From: Paenibacillaceae bacterium GAS479
GTDB taxonomy: Bacteria > Bacillota > Bacilli > Paenibacillales > Paenibacillaceae
Length of the DNA: 64,000 nucleotides
Assembly (NCBI GenBank): GCA_900105225.1
Contig: LT629764.1
Coordinates: 694,098-758,097, forward strand
Direction: 5' to 3'
Both the position numbers and the translations under genes were made by a program. A model generated the notes under the pieces. The model was not told the DNA's origin. It made no database searches and worked only from the letters and a program-made list of their open reading frames with translations. This document shows, one piece after another, positions 52,556-61,286 of this stretch. Position 1 is the stretch's first letter. Each line of letters opens with the position of its first letter.

Positions 52556-54361
52556 CTAGCTACGCTGCAGGCGGTCGCCCTTGACAGTCGGTCTGCGTTT
52601 GGCGGCTGCTCTACCTTTGCCGCCCGTTCCGCCTTTACTGGCCGTAGCACCCTTAGCTGCCGCTCCGCTCTTGCCGCGCAGGCTTCGCTCCTGCCCCGTC
52701 TTCGCACGCGCCCCTCGCTCCGGCTTCGCACGCGCCCCTCGCTCCGGCTTCGCACGCGCACCGCGCTCCGGCTTCGCTCGCGCACCTCGCTCCGGCTTCG
52801 CTCGCGCACCTCGCTCCGGCTTCGCTCGCGCCCCTCGCCCCGGCTTCGCTCGCGCACCTCGCTCCGGCTTCGCTCGCGCACCTCGCTCCGGCTTCGCTCG
52901 CGCACCTCGCTCCGGCTTCGCTCGCGCACCTCGCTCCGGCTTCGCTCGCGCACCTCGCTCCGGCTTCGCTCGCAACTCGCGCTCCGGCTTCGGCGTTTCG
53001 CCGATTGGCTCGCCGCGCGGCAATAGCGCGAGCGTGCCATCCGGCAGCTCCTGCTCCGGCGCGCCGCTCCAGCCTGCCGCTACCAGCGCTTCGCGGCTCC
53101 TGAAAGGCCGCAGCCGCCAGCCTCTCAGCTCGTAACGCTCCATGCTGCTGCCGCGAACGATGCGCGGCTGCGGCTCATGTCGCAGCTGCAACTGCTCCAG
53201 GCTCGCCATTAGCCGCTGGCGATACGCTGCGGAGCCGAATTCATTATGCGCAGTTACCTGATTGCGAGCGCTAATCTCTTGACGCAAAGGTACATTTGCA
53301 CTCAAACGGATAACCCGCTCTGCCAGCCCGGAACAATCATGCATCGGAACGAGCCAGTCGGTATTGCCGGTTGCATGCATGATCTCGGCAAGCCCTCCGG
53401 AAGCGTAGGCGACGACCACTTTGCCAAACAGCAACCCTTCAAGCGCCGTCATACCGAAGCCTTCTTCGATAATGCTCGGAACGACAAGGACATCCAAAGC
53501 AGGATAAACATTCGTTATATCCGGCTCAAAAGGCATCCAGTGGAAACGACTTCCCATCCCATTCGCTTGCGCCATCCGGTGGCATCGCTCGTAATAAGCC
53601 CGATCTACCGGTTTCCCGGTGACAGCGAATACCGCTTCAGGCCGAGCGGCTCCAACAATGCCAGCCATTTTAATAAAGTGTTCCAAGCCTTTATTTTCAT
53701 AGAGATGTGAGGCAATAAAGCCGATGAGACAACTGTTCTCATGTAGCCGAAGCTGCCCTCTGCGACTGCTCCGCCTAGAGTCCCATGTCCATGGCTCAAT
53801 CCTGTTCGTGTCCACTGCGGGATAAACGATCTCCGACTTTCCTATGAGAGACGGAATCCTCAGCGGCGATAACGTCGAGGCCGAGATGCCGATAACCCGA
53901 TCCGCATATTCCTCGATGAGCGAAACAGCCTGACTTGTTCCCGCCGAGATCCGCAATGTTTCCGTTAAGCACCAGACGACGGGAATTCCAAGCCGCTTGG
54001 CGGCAATAGCTGGCAGTGGATGTACACAAGTATTAACCCATACAGCATGAGGACGGTGCTGGATTAGCAAACCGTACAATCGCTCCATGCCTTCGCTGCG
54101 CGTCCCTTGCATAACCTCGTCATGAACCGAAGCCAACCCCTGATACATCGAATAGTAGATTGGGATATGTCCTGTGACCTGCACCGGTATGCCGGCAGCA
54201 GAGGCGCGGCCCGAAAGGATGCCCTCTTCCGGCACGATAAGTACGCAGTCCGCAAATACAGACATCTCAATGACTGTGGAGAGCAATAACTTCTCAGCAC
54301 CGGTAATCGCCTCCGGGCTGCCGATATGCGAGAAGAACAGCAGTTTCGGTCTGAAGTCCAC
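52556..54361 (-). CDS. GT4-family glycosyltransferase with 8-residue repeat tail
   Basis: A 601-residue protein. Residues 1-400 form a GT-B glycosyltransferase: LLFFSHIGSPEAITGAEKLL, GFIASHLYENKGLEHFIKMA, AVFAVTGKP and the EX7E motif in EEGFGMTALEG. Residues 400-460 link to a strongly basic C-terminal tail of 11 copies of RAKPERGA followed by a Lys/Gly/Ala-rich end. The tail suggests charge-based binding to an anionic polymer or surface, or is a neutral repeat expansion. I chose the GTG at 54361 because AGGAGG lies eight bases before it; ATG 54403 lacks a site. Acceptor unknown. Confidence 0.85.
   Translation of the reverse strand: MDFRPKLLFFSHIGSPEAITGAEKLLLSTVIEMSVFADCVLIVPEEGILSGRASAAGIPVQVTGHIPIYYSMYQGLASVHDEVMQGTRSEGMERLYGLLIQHRPHAVWVNTCVHPLPAIAAKRLGIPVVWCLTETLRISAGTSQAVSLIEEYADRVIGISASTLSPLRIPSLIGKSEIVYPAVDTNRIEPWTWDSRRSSRRGQLRLHENSCLIGFIASHLYENKGLEHFIKMAGIVGAARPEAVFAVTGKPVDRAYYERCHRMAQANGMGSRFHWMPFEPDITNVYPALDVLVVPSIIEEGFGMTALEGLLFGKVVVAYASGGLAEIMHATGNTDWLVPMHDCSGLAERVIRLSANVPLRQEISARNQVTAHNEFGSAAYRQRLMASLEQLQLRHEPQPRIVRGSSMERYELRGWRLRPFRSREALVAAGWSGAPEQELPDGTLALLPRGEPIGETPKPERELRAKPERGARAKPERGARAKPERGARAKPERGARAKPERGARAKPGRGARAKPERGARAKPERGARAKPERGARAKPERGARAKPERGARAKTGQERSLRGKSGAAAKGATASKGGTGGKGRAAAKRRPTVKGDRLQRS
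52700..52972 (-). repeat. 24-bp tandem repeat inside the GT4 gene
   Basis: Eleven and a half units of 24 bases (plus-strand core TCGCTCGCGCACCTCGCTCC) encode RAKPERGA. Several reading frames are open across it because the period is a multiple of three. Units are nearly identical, with one Glu-to-Gly variant, so the array is recent and likely varies between strains. Confidence 0.9.
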
Positions 54362-54407
54362 CTTCAGCTCCTCCTTTCCAAGCTTTCCATTTCTACGACG
54401 CATTCCA

Positions 54408-55688
54408 TCATAAAGGGAACATGATTGATAACATCGTCGTCAGACGGTGAGCGTAGGTATGCTCCTTCATCGTCCGATACATGGCGCGCAGTGCGACCGC
54501 TTGGCGAGCTTCCTCATTGTTCAGGTAATAATCGAGCTTCTGAACCAATTCATGAGGCGTGGAGTAGGTATCTATCTCAACGCCGGGCACATAGAAGCGA
54601 GCCAGATCATCGCGAATATCCGTCAGTTGTAAAGTGCCGCAAGCAGATATTTCGAAAGTGCGGGGATTCGGCGAGATAGCGGTCACTTGAGATACAGTGT
54701 TGCTGTTGAACGTCTCGTCGTCATGAGCCCGGTGCATGTTGATTACTATTTTTGCTCCGTTGTAATTGGCGGCTGTATCCAGTGGTCCCATCCACTCTCC
54801 AGCGCGGACACGGGATTGCATTAACTTGTAGTCATTCAGTCGATCCCACCAGAGACCGGTGATGGAGACGTCTCGAGTGAGTAAATAAGGAGTAATTTGA
54901 TTGAAAAAATCAACTCGTTTATGATAGGCCGAGCCGACAAAGCTGATTTCGCGGCGCAGCGACAGGTCGGGGTTGCGGGGGCGGAACTCGGCCGGATTGA
55001 CGCCGAGCGGCAGGTAGAATACATTTTGGCAGCCGAGCTGCCGGTAGAATTCAACGCAGTTACTTTCAAGCGTAAACACATAATCATAATGCGGGGCCAG
55101 ACTTCGGGTAATGTCTGAATAATAAGGGTCGTCGGTAAACCAGATGGCCGTACGGATACCAAGAGCGCGAATCGCATCTACTTGATCGGGCGGGTATTGA
55201 AGTCCATCCAAGAAAATGACTACGTCGGGCCGAAGTGCCTCCGCTTGCTGAACAACCGGCTGTTGTACGTTAGTTAAGCTGAACCGGGCGGTCATGGAGC
55301 GGAGAGTGTCAGCTATAGCGGCATCAAGCGGCGCGTACGGATATCCTTTCGCGGTAGCCACGAACATCACATGAATTGGGAATACCGGCGGCTGAAACTG
55401 CATCTTGCTGATCACAGCCTCGCATTTGCCATACCATCGTCCATGTTCCACGCCCTTAGCAAAACCGGCTTCGCGGCCCCTTTGCACCTCCCCTGTCACC
55501 TGCCGCACAGTACTGCGCTTCGCTACTCTTTTTGCGCCTCGTGAGCCTCGTGCACTTCGCACGCTTCGTGCGCTTGGCACGCTTCGTGCGCTTGACACAC
55601 TTCGTGCGCTTGGCACGCTTCGTGCGCTTGGCACGTTTCGTGCGCGGCGCATCGCGATGCGCTTACTGCCCAGCGATTTAGCAGTCAA
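54408..55688 (-). CDS. CgeB-like glycosyltransferase, copy 1
   Basis: A 426-residue protein. The N-terminus holds six-residue repeats (SVPSAR) and then a tag with glycine at 71, 75, 79, 83 and 87 (GREAGFAKGVEHGRWYG). The body is CgeB-like: PDVVIFLDGLQYPPDQV, IRTAIWFTDDPYYSD, HYDYVFTLE, VFYLPLGVNPAEF, NPRTFEISACGTLQLTD. CgeB proteins are glycosyltransferase-like and needed for spore outer-layer maturation in Bacillus. TTG start with AAGGAGG seven bases upstream. It is homologous to the next gene upstream (55740). Confidence 0.88.
   Translation of the reverse strand: MTAKSLGSKRIAMRRARNVPSARSVPSARSVSSARSVPSARSVRSARGSRGAKRVAKRSTVRQVTGEVQRGREAGFAKGVEHGRWYGKCEAVISKMQFQPPVFPIHVMFVATAKGYPYAPLDAAIADTLRSMTARFSLTNVQQPVVQQAEALRPDVVIFLDGLQYPPDQVDAIRALGIRTAIWFTDDPYYSDITRSLAPHYDYVFTLESNCVEFYRQLGCQNVFYLPLGVNPAEFRPRNPDLSLRREISFVGSAYHKRVDFFNQITPYLLTRDVSITGLWWDRLNDYKLMQSRVRAGEWMGPLDTAANYNGAKIVINMHRAHDDETFNSNTVSQVTAISPNPRTFEISACGTLQLTDIRDDLARFYVPGVEIDTYSTPHELVQKLDYYLNNEEARQAVALRAMYRTMKEHTYAHRLTTMLSIMFPL
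55548..55634 (-). repeat. 18-bp tandem repeat in CgeB-like gene
   Basis: Units related to GGCACGCTTCGTGCGCTT (plus strand) encode SVPSAR/SVSSAR, about five copies at residues 19-47 of the product. Confidence 0.8.
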
Positions 55689-55739
55689 TGTACTTCCTCC
55701 TTTTTAAGCTCTTGCTCATGCATGCTCTCTACGCTGATT

Positions 55740-56837
55740 TCAATGTAAACCGAGCTGGTCTAGCAGCGTTCCAACCCGAGCCGTGAATGTATGCTCGCGC
55801 AATGTGCGCAACATTCCACGAATCGCAATGGCCCGACGCTCGTCTTCATGGTTCAAATAGTAACGAATCTTGGAAATCAGTTGGGAAGCAGTTTTGAAGG
55901 TAGCCAGGTCTCGGCCCGGTGTGTAATAGTGCACGAGATCATCCCGCATGTCGGTCAACTGTAACGTACCGCAGGCAGAGATCTCGTAGGTTCGCGGATT
56001 GATCGAAGCCCCTCGCAAGCCTGCATCGTTGTGATTGTCCTGGCCTGGAATCGTCGTCCGATGAATATTCAGAACGATTTTAGCGCCATTGTAAAAGTTC
56101 ACTGTTTCCTCAACCGGCATGTAACCCGGTCGAATCCATGGGCTGTACCTGCTGAAGCTTTTCAAGCGTTCCCACAAGCCACCCGCGATGACCACCCGAC
56201 GCCCTTCCAGTGCCGGGAGGACTTTATTTAAAATGTCGATACGATTCCAAAACCCCTGGCCAACAAAGCAAACATCGCTACGGTACTGGAGCTCAACTGG
56301 TTTTGCCTGGAACATCGCAGGATTCGCTCCAAGAGGTAGATAATGCACATTTGCCGCGCCGAGCTGCTGGTAAAACGGAATCGTCTCCAGCTCATGCGTG
56401 AAAATATGGTCGTAGTGCGTTACGAGTTGGCTAGTTTCCCGCGTAAAATAAGGATCATCTGCAAACCAGATCGCCGTCCGAATGCCCATCTCCCGGATTG
56501 CCGTAATCTGAGGAATGTGATCCGCCGGAAATACATGCAGGCCATTCATCACGAGCACCAGATCCGGCCGAAGCTCGGCTGCCTGCTGCTGCATCCTTGC
56601 CGGATCGCCGGAATAGACTACCTCGGCATGCTGCTGGAGCGCGTCCATTACTCCCTGGTCAATCGCATAGAACCCCTGTGGAACATAAAGGATGCGGAGC
56701 GAGCGTTTGACTAAGACAGGCTGAACCACTGAAGCAGCGGCACTGCTAATAGCACCGTCACGCCTTCCGTAATCTAGACCGGCTGAGCGGCCTGCCTTCT
56801 GTCCTGCTCCCAAAAGCTGCGGCCTATGCCTTGCCAT
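55740..56837 (-). CDS. CgeB-like glycosyltransferase, copy 2
   Basis: A 365-residue paralog of the gene at 54408: LRPDLVLVMNGLHVFPADH, IRTAIWFADDPYFTR, HYDHIFTHELE, VHYLPLGANPAMF, NPRTYEISACGTLQLTD. It has the same spaced-glycine tag near its start (glycines 12, 16, 20, 24, 28; GQKAGRSAGLDYGRRDG). AGGAGG lies eight bases before the ATG. Two CgeB-like enzymes side by side suggest successive or alternative sugar transfers in the same glycan. Confidence 0.88.
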   Translation of the reverse strand: MARHRPQLLGAGQKAGRSAGLDYGRRDGAISSAAASVVQPVLVKRSLRILYVPQGFYAIDQGVMDALQQHAEVVYSGDPARMQQQAAELRPDLVLVMNGLHVFPADHIPQITAIREMGIRTAIWFADDPYFTRETSQLVTHYDHIFTHELETIPFYQQLGAANVHYLPLGANPAMFQAKPVELQYRSDVCFVGQGFWNRIDILNKVLPALEGRRVVIAGGLWERLKSFSRYSPWIRPGYMPVEETVNFYNGAKIVLNIHRTTIPGQDNHNDAGLRGASINPRTYEISACGTLQLTDMRDDLVHYYTPGRDLATFKTASQLISKIRYYLNHEDERRAIAIRGMLRTLREHTFTARVGTLLDQLGLH

Positions 56838-56940
56838 GCCATTTGCCTCCTTTCTCCTTCAACTACTGTATTCTTCTAGCGCCCTATCTTCGTAGTCACT
56901 TGTCCTTCAAGCTTCAAAAATGGCGAATGACCAGCCTGCT

Positions 56941-57489
56941 TCAGGGCTGCGTCTCGTATGCAAACTGCATTCCTTCCTCATAACCTTGACCGAAGCCGAC
57001 ATTATAACCTTCGGTATAGCTTTGTTTGAATCCAGCTTGGAAGCTGGACTGTCCCTTCTTACTTGGCGCGGCCTGTACGGGGGTTCTGCGTACGCTTTGG
57101 CGCAGCTGCTTTTTTGCAGCGACGGTGCGCTTGCGGGAATGTTGCAAAGTTTTTTTCCCTTTTAAAGTCCTGCTCGGCTTCTCGATTGTTTCCAGAACCC
57201 TTTTCCACTTGGAGCCGGCTTTTCTGCCTAATTTCTTTCCAACTGCCGTTCCCAATTTACTTCCGGCTTTGCTTCCGGCTTTGCTTGCTCTTTTGGTCCC
57301 GACTGCAGTTCCGGCTTTGTTACCTAATTTGGATCCAGCCCTGTTTCCAAGCTTCCCGCCTACTTTGGTGCCGATTGAAGTTCCAGCTCCGAGCTTCTTC
57401 GTTCCAATCCTGGATGTAGATTTGCCATACGACTTTGCGGCAGTTCGTCGGGTAGTCCTATTTGATGTTGCTAGTAAATATACAGCCAT
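56941..57489 (-). CDS. small basic glycine-tetrad repeat protein
   Basis: A 182-residue protein with no known domain. From residue 36 to 92 glycine recurs every fourth residue almost without break (GTKV, GGKL, GNRA, GSKL, GNKA, GTAV, GSKA, GSKL, GTAV, GKKL, GRKA). This is a glycine-zipper-like, Lys-rich helix. A basic linker follows, and the C-terminus has GYNVGFGQGYEEG (glycines 161, 165, 169, 173), the same spacing as in the tags of the flanking CgeB and GT2 proteins. AGGAGG lies eight bases before the ATG. I infer a scaffold or nucleating surface component; nothing proves this. Confidence 0.75.
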   Translation of the reverse strand: MAVYLLATSNRTTRRTAAKSYGKSTSRIGTKKLGAGTSIGTKVGGKLGNRAGSKLGNKAGTAVGTKRASKAGSKAGSKLGTAVGKKLGRKAGSKWKRVLETIEKPSRTLKGKKTLQHSRKRTVAAKKQLRQSVRRTPVQAAPSKKGQSSFQAGFKQSYTEGYNVGFGQGYEEGMQFAYETQP

Positions 57490-57553
57490 TGATGTTGCCT
57501 CCTAAAGTTTGAATTGGCCGCTTGCACCGGCTGGCCGGATTGATTTCACTCAC

Positions 57554-59038
57554 TTACAGCCGTTGCAACAGCTGAGGCGGCGAAATGATCGGCAGACCGA
57601 CCGTAAGCTTCTCTGCCTCATTCTGCGTCAGCATGTGCACAATCGGTTTGCTCGACAGTCCCCAGTCCTCAACTGCTTGCTGGTTCAGGAACAGCCGCAG
57701 CTGTCCACTCTCGACGTAACCCAAGCTGTTGCTCGGCAGCATCACCAGTGAAGGGGGGACAGTGCTGCTGCCAGTGGCTTCCCGAGCAACTTCTGCAGAT
57801 GAAGCAGCGCTGCTTGCGGCGACAGCGATCGCTGCTTCATCCGCAGCCGATGGCTTTGCTGTTGTAAATTCGGATGTAAGGGCCACATCTGGCATTTCCG
57901 GCAATGGCGGTGCCGTTGAGCTGCCGTGCCAGCGACTTGCTGCTTGCTCAGCCAGAATAGGCTTCAGCGAGACTCGAAGTCGGCGCAGCAGCGGCATCGC
58001 CAGGCGAATGACTGGATACGGCCATAGTCCGACAATTTTCCAGCGGCAGCCGTTCTCAATCCACCAAAGCGTGCCATTCGCAGCTGAAGCGGCTATTCCA
58101 CCTGGATAAAGCTGAAGCTCACTTCTTGCAGTTTTTTCGCTCCTGGCCATTGATGCCGATTGCTCTAGCAATGCGTCGGCATGCTCCCATTTGCGCTGGA
58201 AGAAGCTTCGGTTGTGTTGCGTTATCTCTTCCATACGGCTGCCAAAGTCACGAATACTAACATTGCCGTAATGGTGAATGAACGAATCTCCGGCGATAAT
58301 GAGCTTCAATCCATGCAGCCGCGTCCTGAGCCCATAATCGTCATCCTCGTAGTTACCTATCGCATATCCCTCATCAAAATAACCGATCTCACCCATCAAC
58401 TCCCGCCGCATCAGCATGCAAAAGCCGGTCAGTCGATCTGTTTCTCGCCAGCGGTCAGGGTCAGGCTCATTATGCTTGCGCGCCCATTTATGCATGTCGG
58501 AAATTGTCTCGTAAGGAACAGAAACAAGCTGAGAGCCGCTGATGAAATTAGTCACCGGGCCGACAATCCCGGCATCCGGCAGCTGCTCAAGGCAAGCCGT
58601 CATATTTTCCAGCCAGCGTTCGGTCACGATCGTGTCGTTGTTGAGCAATAACAGCTTTTCTCCGCGTGCCATCATCATGCCTCGATTAACCGCCGCGGCG
58701 AAACCGGCGTTATGCTCCATGATGCCCCAGCGAAGCCGTTCGTGGCCGAGCTTGCCGATGAGGTGAACCATCATCTTTGCCGTCCCGTCGGTAGAAGCGT
58801 TATCCACGACGATGATTTCGTAAGGCTCCGGCGTATGTGCGAGGATGCTGTCGATGCATTGGCTCAAATAATCGCATTTGTCAAAGGTGGGAATTATGAT
58901 ACTCGTACCCGGCCAAGGCACTCCAAACGCTTGGCGTCCAGCCTCCTGACCTTGTACATAGCCATCTTGCAGCCCCTGCTTATACTCTTTCTCTTTTGCT
59001 TTTGAGTGACGGCGTTTCACTTGCTTGGCAGATTTCAT
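57554..59038 (-). CDS. GT2-family glycosyltransferase with glycine tag
   Basis: A 494-residue protein. N-terminal tag GLQDGYVQGQEAGRQAFG (glycines 22, 26, 30, 34), then the GT-A domain: TSIIIPTFDKCDYLSQCIDS, VVDNASTDGT, LLLNNDTIVTERW (DxD-like), NYEDDDYGLRTRLHG. It resembles rhamnosyl- and related transferases. After about residue 290 comes a region with LWWIENGCRW, an Ala/Ser/Thr-rich spacer and a 60-residue C-terminal module (SGQLRLFLNQQAVEDW...) that I do not recognise. The ATG at 59038 lies seven bases after AAGGAGG. Confidence 0.87.
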   Translation of the reverse strand: MKSAKQVKRRHSKAKEKEYKQGLQDGYVQGQEAGRQAFGVPWPGTSIIIPTFDKCDYLSQCIDSILAHTPEPYEIIVVDNASTDGTAKMMVHLIGKLGHERLRWGIMEHNAGFAAAVNRGMMMARGEKLLLLNNDTIVTERWLENMTACLEQLPDAGIVGPVTNFISGSQLVSVPYETISDMHKWARKHNEPDPDRWRETDRLTGFCMLMRRELMGEIGYFDEGYAIGNYEDDDYGLRTRLHGLKLIIAGDSFIHHYGNVSIRDFGSRMEEITQHNRSFFQRKWEHADALLEQSASMARSEKTARSELQLYPGGIAASAANGTLWWIENGCRWKIVGLWPYPVIRLAMPLLRRLRVSLKPILAEQAASRWHGSSTAPPLPEMPDVALTSEFTTAKPSAADEAAIAVAASSAASSAEVAREATGSSTVPPSLVMLPSNSLGYVESGQLRLFLNQQAVEDWGLSSKPIVHMLTQNEAEKLTVGLPIISPPQLLQRL

Positions 59039-59213
59039 GCCCAATCCTCCTTCCCTGGCAGCCATCTGCGATTCGTTTAATGCTTAATTCAAGTGGTTGC
59101 TTCACATGGCATCTGGCGACAGCTATTCGCTCCCATTCCTTTCGGCCAGTTTAAATAGGCATGTTTTTGCAAAATTACGAATCATTCATCATGAGGTCGG
59201 CTTCGCCAAACGT

Positions 59214-60014
59214 TTATTCGCTTGCAGCGTTTGTATCACCTACTCCAATTGCAGCATTATCATCAATCGTAGGGTTTGAATCGATTGCCTCTTGCTGTCG
59301 CTCCTTCATCCAAATAGCGGCCTCATGCAGCGATTCGAACGTTCCTGCATCCGTCCACCAGCCGGACAAAACCTCATGGTGCAGCATGCCGTTTCGAGCA
59401 TAAACGTTATTTACATCGGTTATTTCCAGCTCGCCTCGTGCCGATGGTATCATTGCCGCAACGATATCAAACACACTGCCATCGTATAGATAAATTCCAG
59501 TCACGCTGAATTTCGTTGCCGGGTTCACCGGTTTCTCCTTGATGATCTCGATCCGTCCCGCTTCGTTGAAAACAGGCACTCCATAGCGATGCGGATCGGG
59601 CACTTGCTTGAGCAGCACCATCGCCGTTCCTGCCTCTTGCTTCATGTAAGAATCGATGTAGGGTCTCAGCGAGTTCTCCACCAGATTGTCGCCGAGCAGC
59701 ATAAGAAACTTTTCCTCTCTAGCGATAAAAGGCTTCGCCAGATCCAGCGCTTGCGCGATGCCGCCAGCCTGCTCCTGAATGAGATAAGTGATGCGAGCTC
59801 CATGCTCCGCCCCGCTGCCGAGGTAGTTAATGAACAGGTCGGCGGACTGCCGCCCCGTAACAAGCAGAATTTCATCCGCACCGGCCTCAACAAGCGTCCG
59901 AACTGCGTAGTGGATCATAGGAAAGTTGTAAACCGGTAGCATATGTTTGTTCATCAAGCTCGTCAGCGGACGGAGCCGGGTACCGGTGCCTCCCGCGAGC
60001 AAAATGGCTTTCAC
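59214..60014 (-). CDS. glucose-1-phosphate thymidylyltransferase (SpsI/RmlA type)
   Basis: A 266-residue nucleotidyltransferase. ILLAGGTGTRLRPLT is the nucleotide-binding signature; LMLLGDNL and the metal/sugar-contact motifs IKEKP and GIYLYDG follow. It makes dTDP-glucose (or a close analogue), the precursor for dTDP-rhamnose-like sugars. Bacillus subtilis has this as SpsI in its spore polysaccharide operon. No RmlB/C partner lies in the window. GTG start after AAGGAG. The C-terminal 30 residues after ERQQEA are Asn/Asp/Ala-rich and not typical. Confidence 0.9.
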   Translation of the reverse strand: MKAILLAGGTGTRLRPLTSLMNKHMLPVYNFPMIHYAVRTLVEAGADEILLVTGRQSADLFINYLGSGAEHGARITYLIQEQAGGIAQALDLAKPFIAREEKFLMLLGDNLVENSLRPYIDSYMKQEAGTAMVLLKQVPDPHRYGVPVFNEAGRIEIIKEKPVNPATKFSVTGIYLYDGSVFDIVAAMIPSARGELEITDVNNVYARNGMLHHEVLSGWWTDAGTFESLHEAAIWMKERQQEAIDSNPTIDDNAAIGVGDTNAASE

Positions 60015-60047
60015 TTCAGCTTCACTCCTTCAACTATTCGGGACCAG

Positions 60048-61286
60048 CTACATCCTGGCTGCCGCCTCGCGATCGCGGCTGAGATCGGGATACCCTTGCC
60101 GGGGACTTCTCACAGCACTGTAGATTGCCTGCGCGTAAACAGCCTGGTCGTTTGGTTCCCCTTTACCGGAAGGCTTCATCATGACGGGCACAGCGACTCC
60201 CCCGCCAACAAGCAGTGATGCTAGAGCATACGGCGGCGAGGATAGCGAGCCATCTGCAAGCAGTTGCAATGCGGACTCATTTAGGGCAAAAGGAACCTGC
60301 TGGAAAGAAATCGCCGTACGCTTCTCTCCACCGAGTGACCAATGCATAAAAGCGTTCAGCCGCGTGCTGTCGCTCCACTGTGAGAACGGCTTCCGACAGG
60401 CGCCGTCATCCTGCAGCGCCGCCGCTGCACGACCTGGCAGGCTAGCGCTTAGCACTGCGCGCAGCATAGCTCCACCCGTGGGCTGGGCGGCCGCCTCCGC
60501 ATCGGCGAAAAGCACCGCCGCTGGCCTGAGCCTAACTGCAGCGGCTGCTCCGATTGCTCGAGCCAAGGCCGCATCACCACCGGCCAGACGGAGCTGAACT
60601 CGCTGTAGAGTGGTATTTCCGTAGAACATATTGGGTTCTGGTGGATCGCCCGGCTCTTCCCTAGCAAGCTGAATCATTCGCAGCAAAACCTGGGATTCCG
60701 GCACATCGTTTGCTTCAATCATGCGCCACCCGTCTGCGTTCTCCGCAGGGTTCAGCAACGCTGCTTGGGCTCCGTACTCAACGAGCACCATGCTGCGACA
60801 ACCGGTCCCCACCAGCCAGTTTGCACCTTGCTCCAACGCAGCTCTATTTGTTCCAGTCAAAACGACCCCACAGCCTGCCGGGAAAGCCCAACTGCCAAGC
60901 GGTGGCGAGGCCGGATTACTAACACGGCTTCGCTCAACTAATCGACCTCTCCTCGCGAGCTCCGCCGGATTTCTTCCAGATTCATGCCGCTGAGCTCGCC
61001 CTCCTGGGCCTGGGCCTTGCTTGGAGGGAACCTCCCGAATGGTATCCGGCTCTGGACGCTTCCCGAAGTTAGATGCAGCTCGCTTTGGCAGTGCAGCTTT
61101 TCGCCTTTTATTTACCGGGCGTTTAGCCGGTGCGGGATTCTCCTTGATGTTGCGTCTCCCTTTGGCAACCGGTGCCGGATGTTTGGCAAACGGAGCAGGT
61201 TGTTTCTTGATTGGCTTCGCCTTACCGGGAATGAAGCGCTTTGCACCTGGTAGTGGAGCCCGGCCGTCCCCCTGCGGCTTCAGCAT
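60048..61286 (-). CDS. unknown basic/Ala-rich protein of the polysaccharide cluster
   Basis: A 412-residue protein that I do not recognise. Residues 1-125 are disordered-looking and very basic (KKQPAPFAKHPAPVAKGRR, KRPVNKRRKAALPKR). The rest is a mixed alpha/beta, Ala-rich domain (WAFPAGCGVVLTGTNRAAL, ARAIGAAAAVRLRPAAVLF, AQAIYSAVRSPRQGYPDLS). No signal peptide or membrane helix. The ATG overlaps the end of the preceding GT2 gene by seven bases, and 33 bases separate it from the nucleotidyltransferase, so it is a firm member of the operon. Confidence 0.7.
   Translation of the reverse strand: MLKPQGDGRAPLPGAKRFIPGKAKPIKKQPAPFAKHPAPVAKGRRNIKENPAPAKRPVNKRRKAALPKRAASNFGKRPEPDTIREVPSKQGPGPGGRAQRHESGRNPAELARRGRLVERSRVSNPASPPLGSWAFPAGCGVVLTGTNRAALEQGANWLVGTGCRSMVLVEYGAQAALLNPAENADGWRMIEANDVPESQVLLRMIQLAREEPGDPPEPNMFYGNTTLQRVQLRLAGGDAALARAIGAAAAVRLRPAAVLFADAEAAAQPTGGAMLRAVLSASLPGRAAAALQDDGACRKPFSQWSDSTRLNAFMHWSLGGEKRTAISFQQVPFALNESALQLLADGSLSSPPYALASLLVGGGVAVPVMMKPSGKGEPNDQAVYAQAIYSAVRSPRQGYPDLSRDREAAARM

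Noticed and set aside
52495-53040. Frames reading RSRSEVRERSRSEVRE and similar in the 24-bp repeat
   Set aside because: They are alternative frames of the repeat in the GT4 gene and have no proper start.
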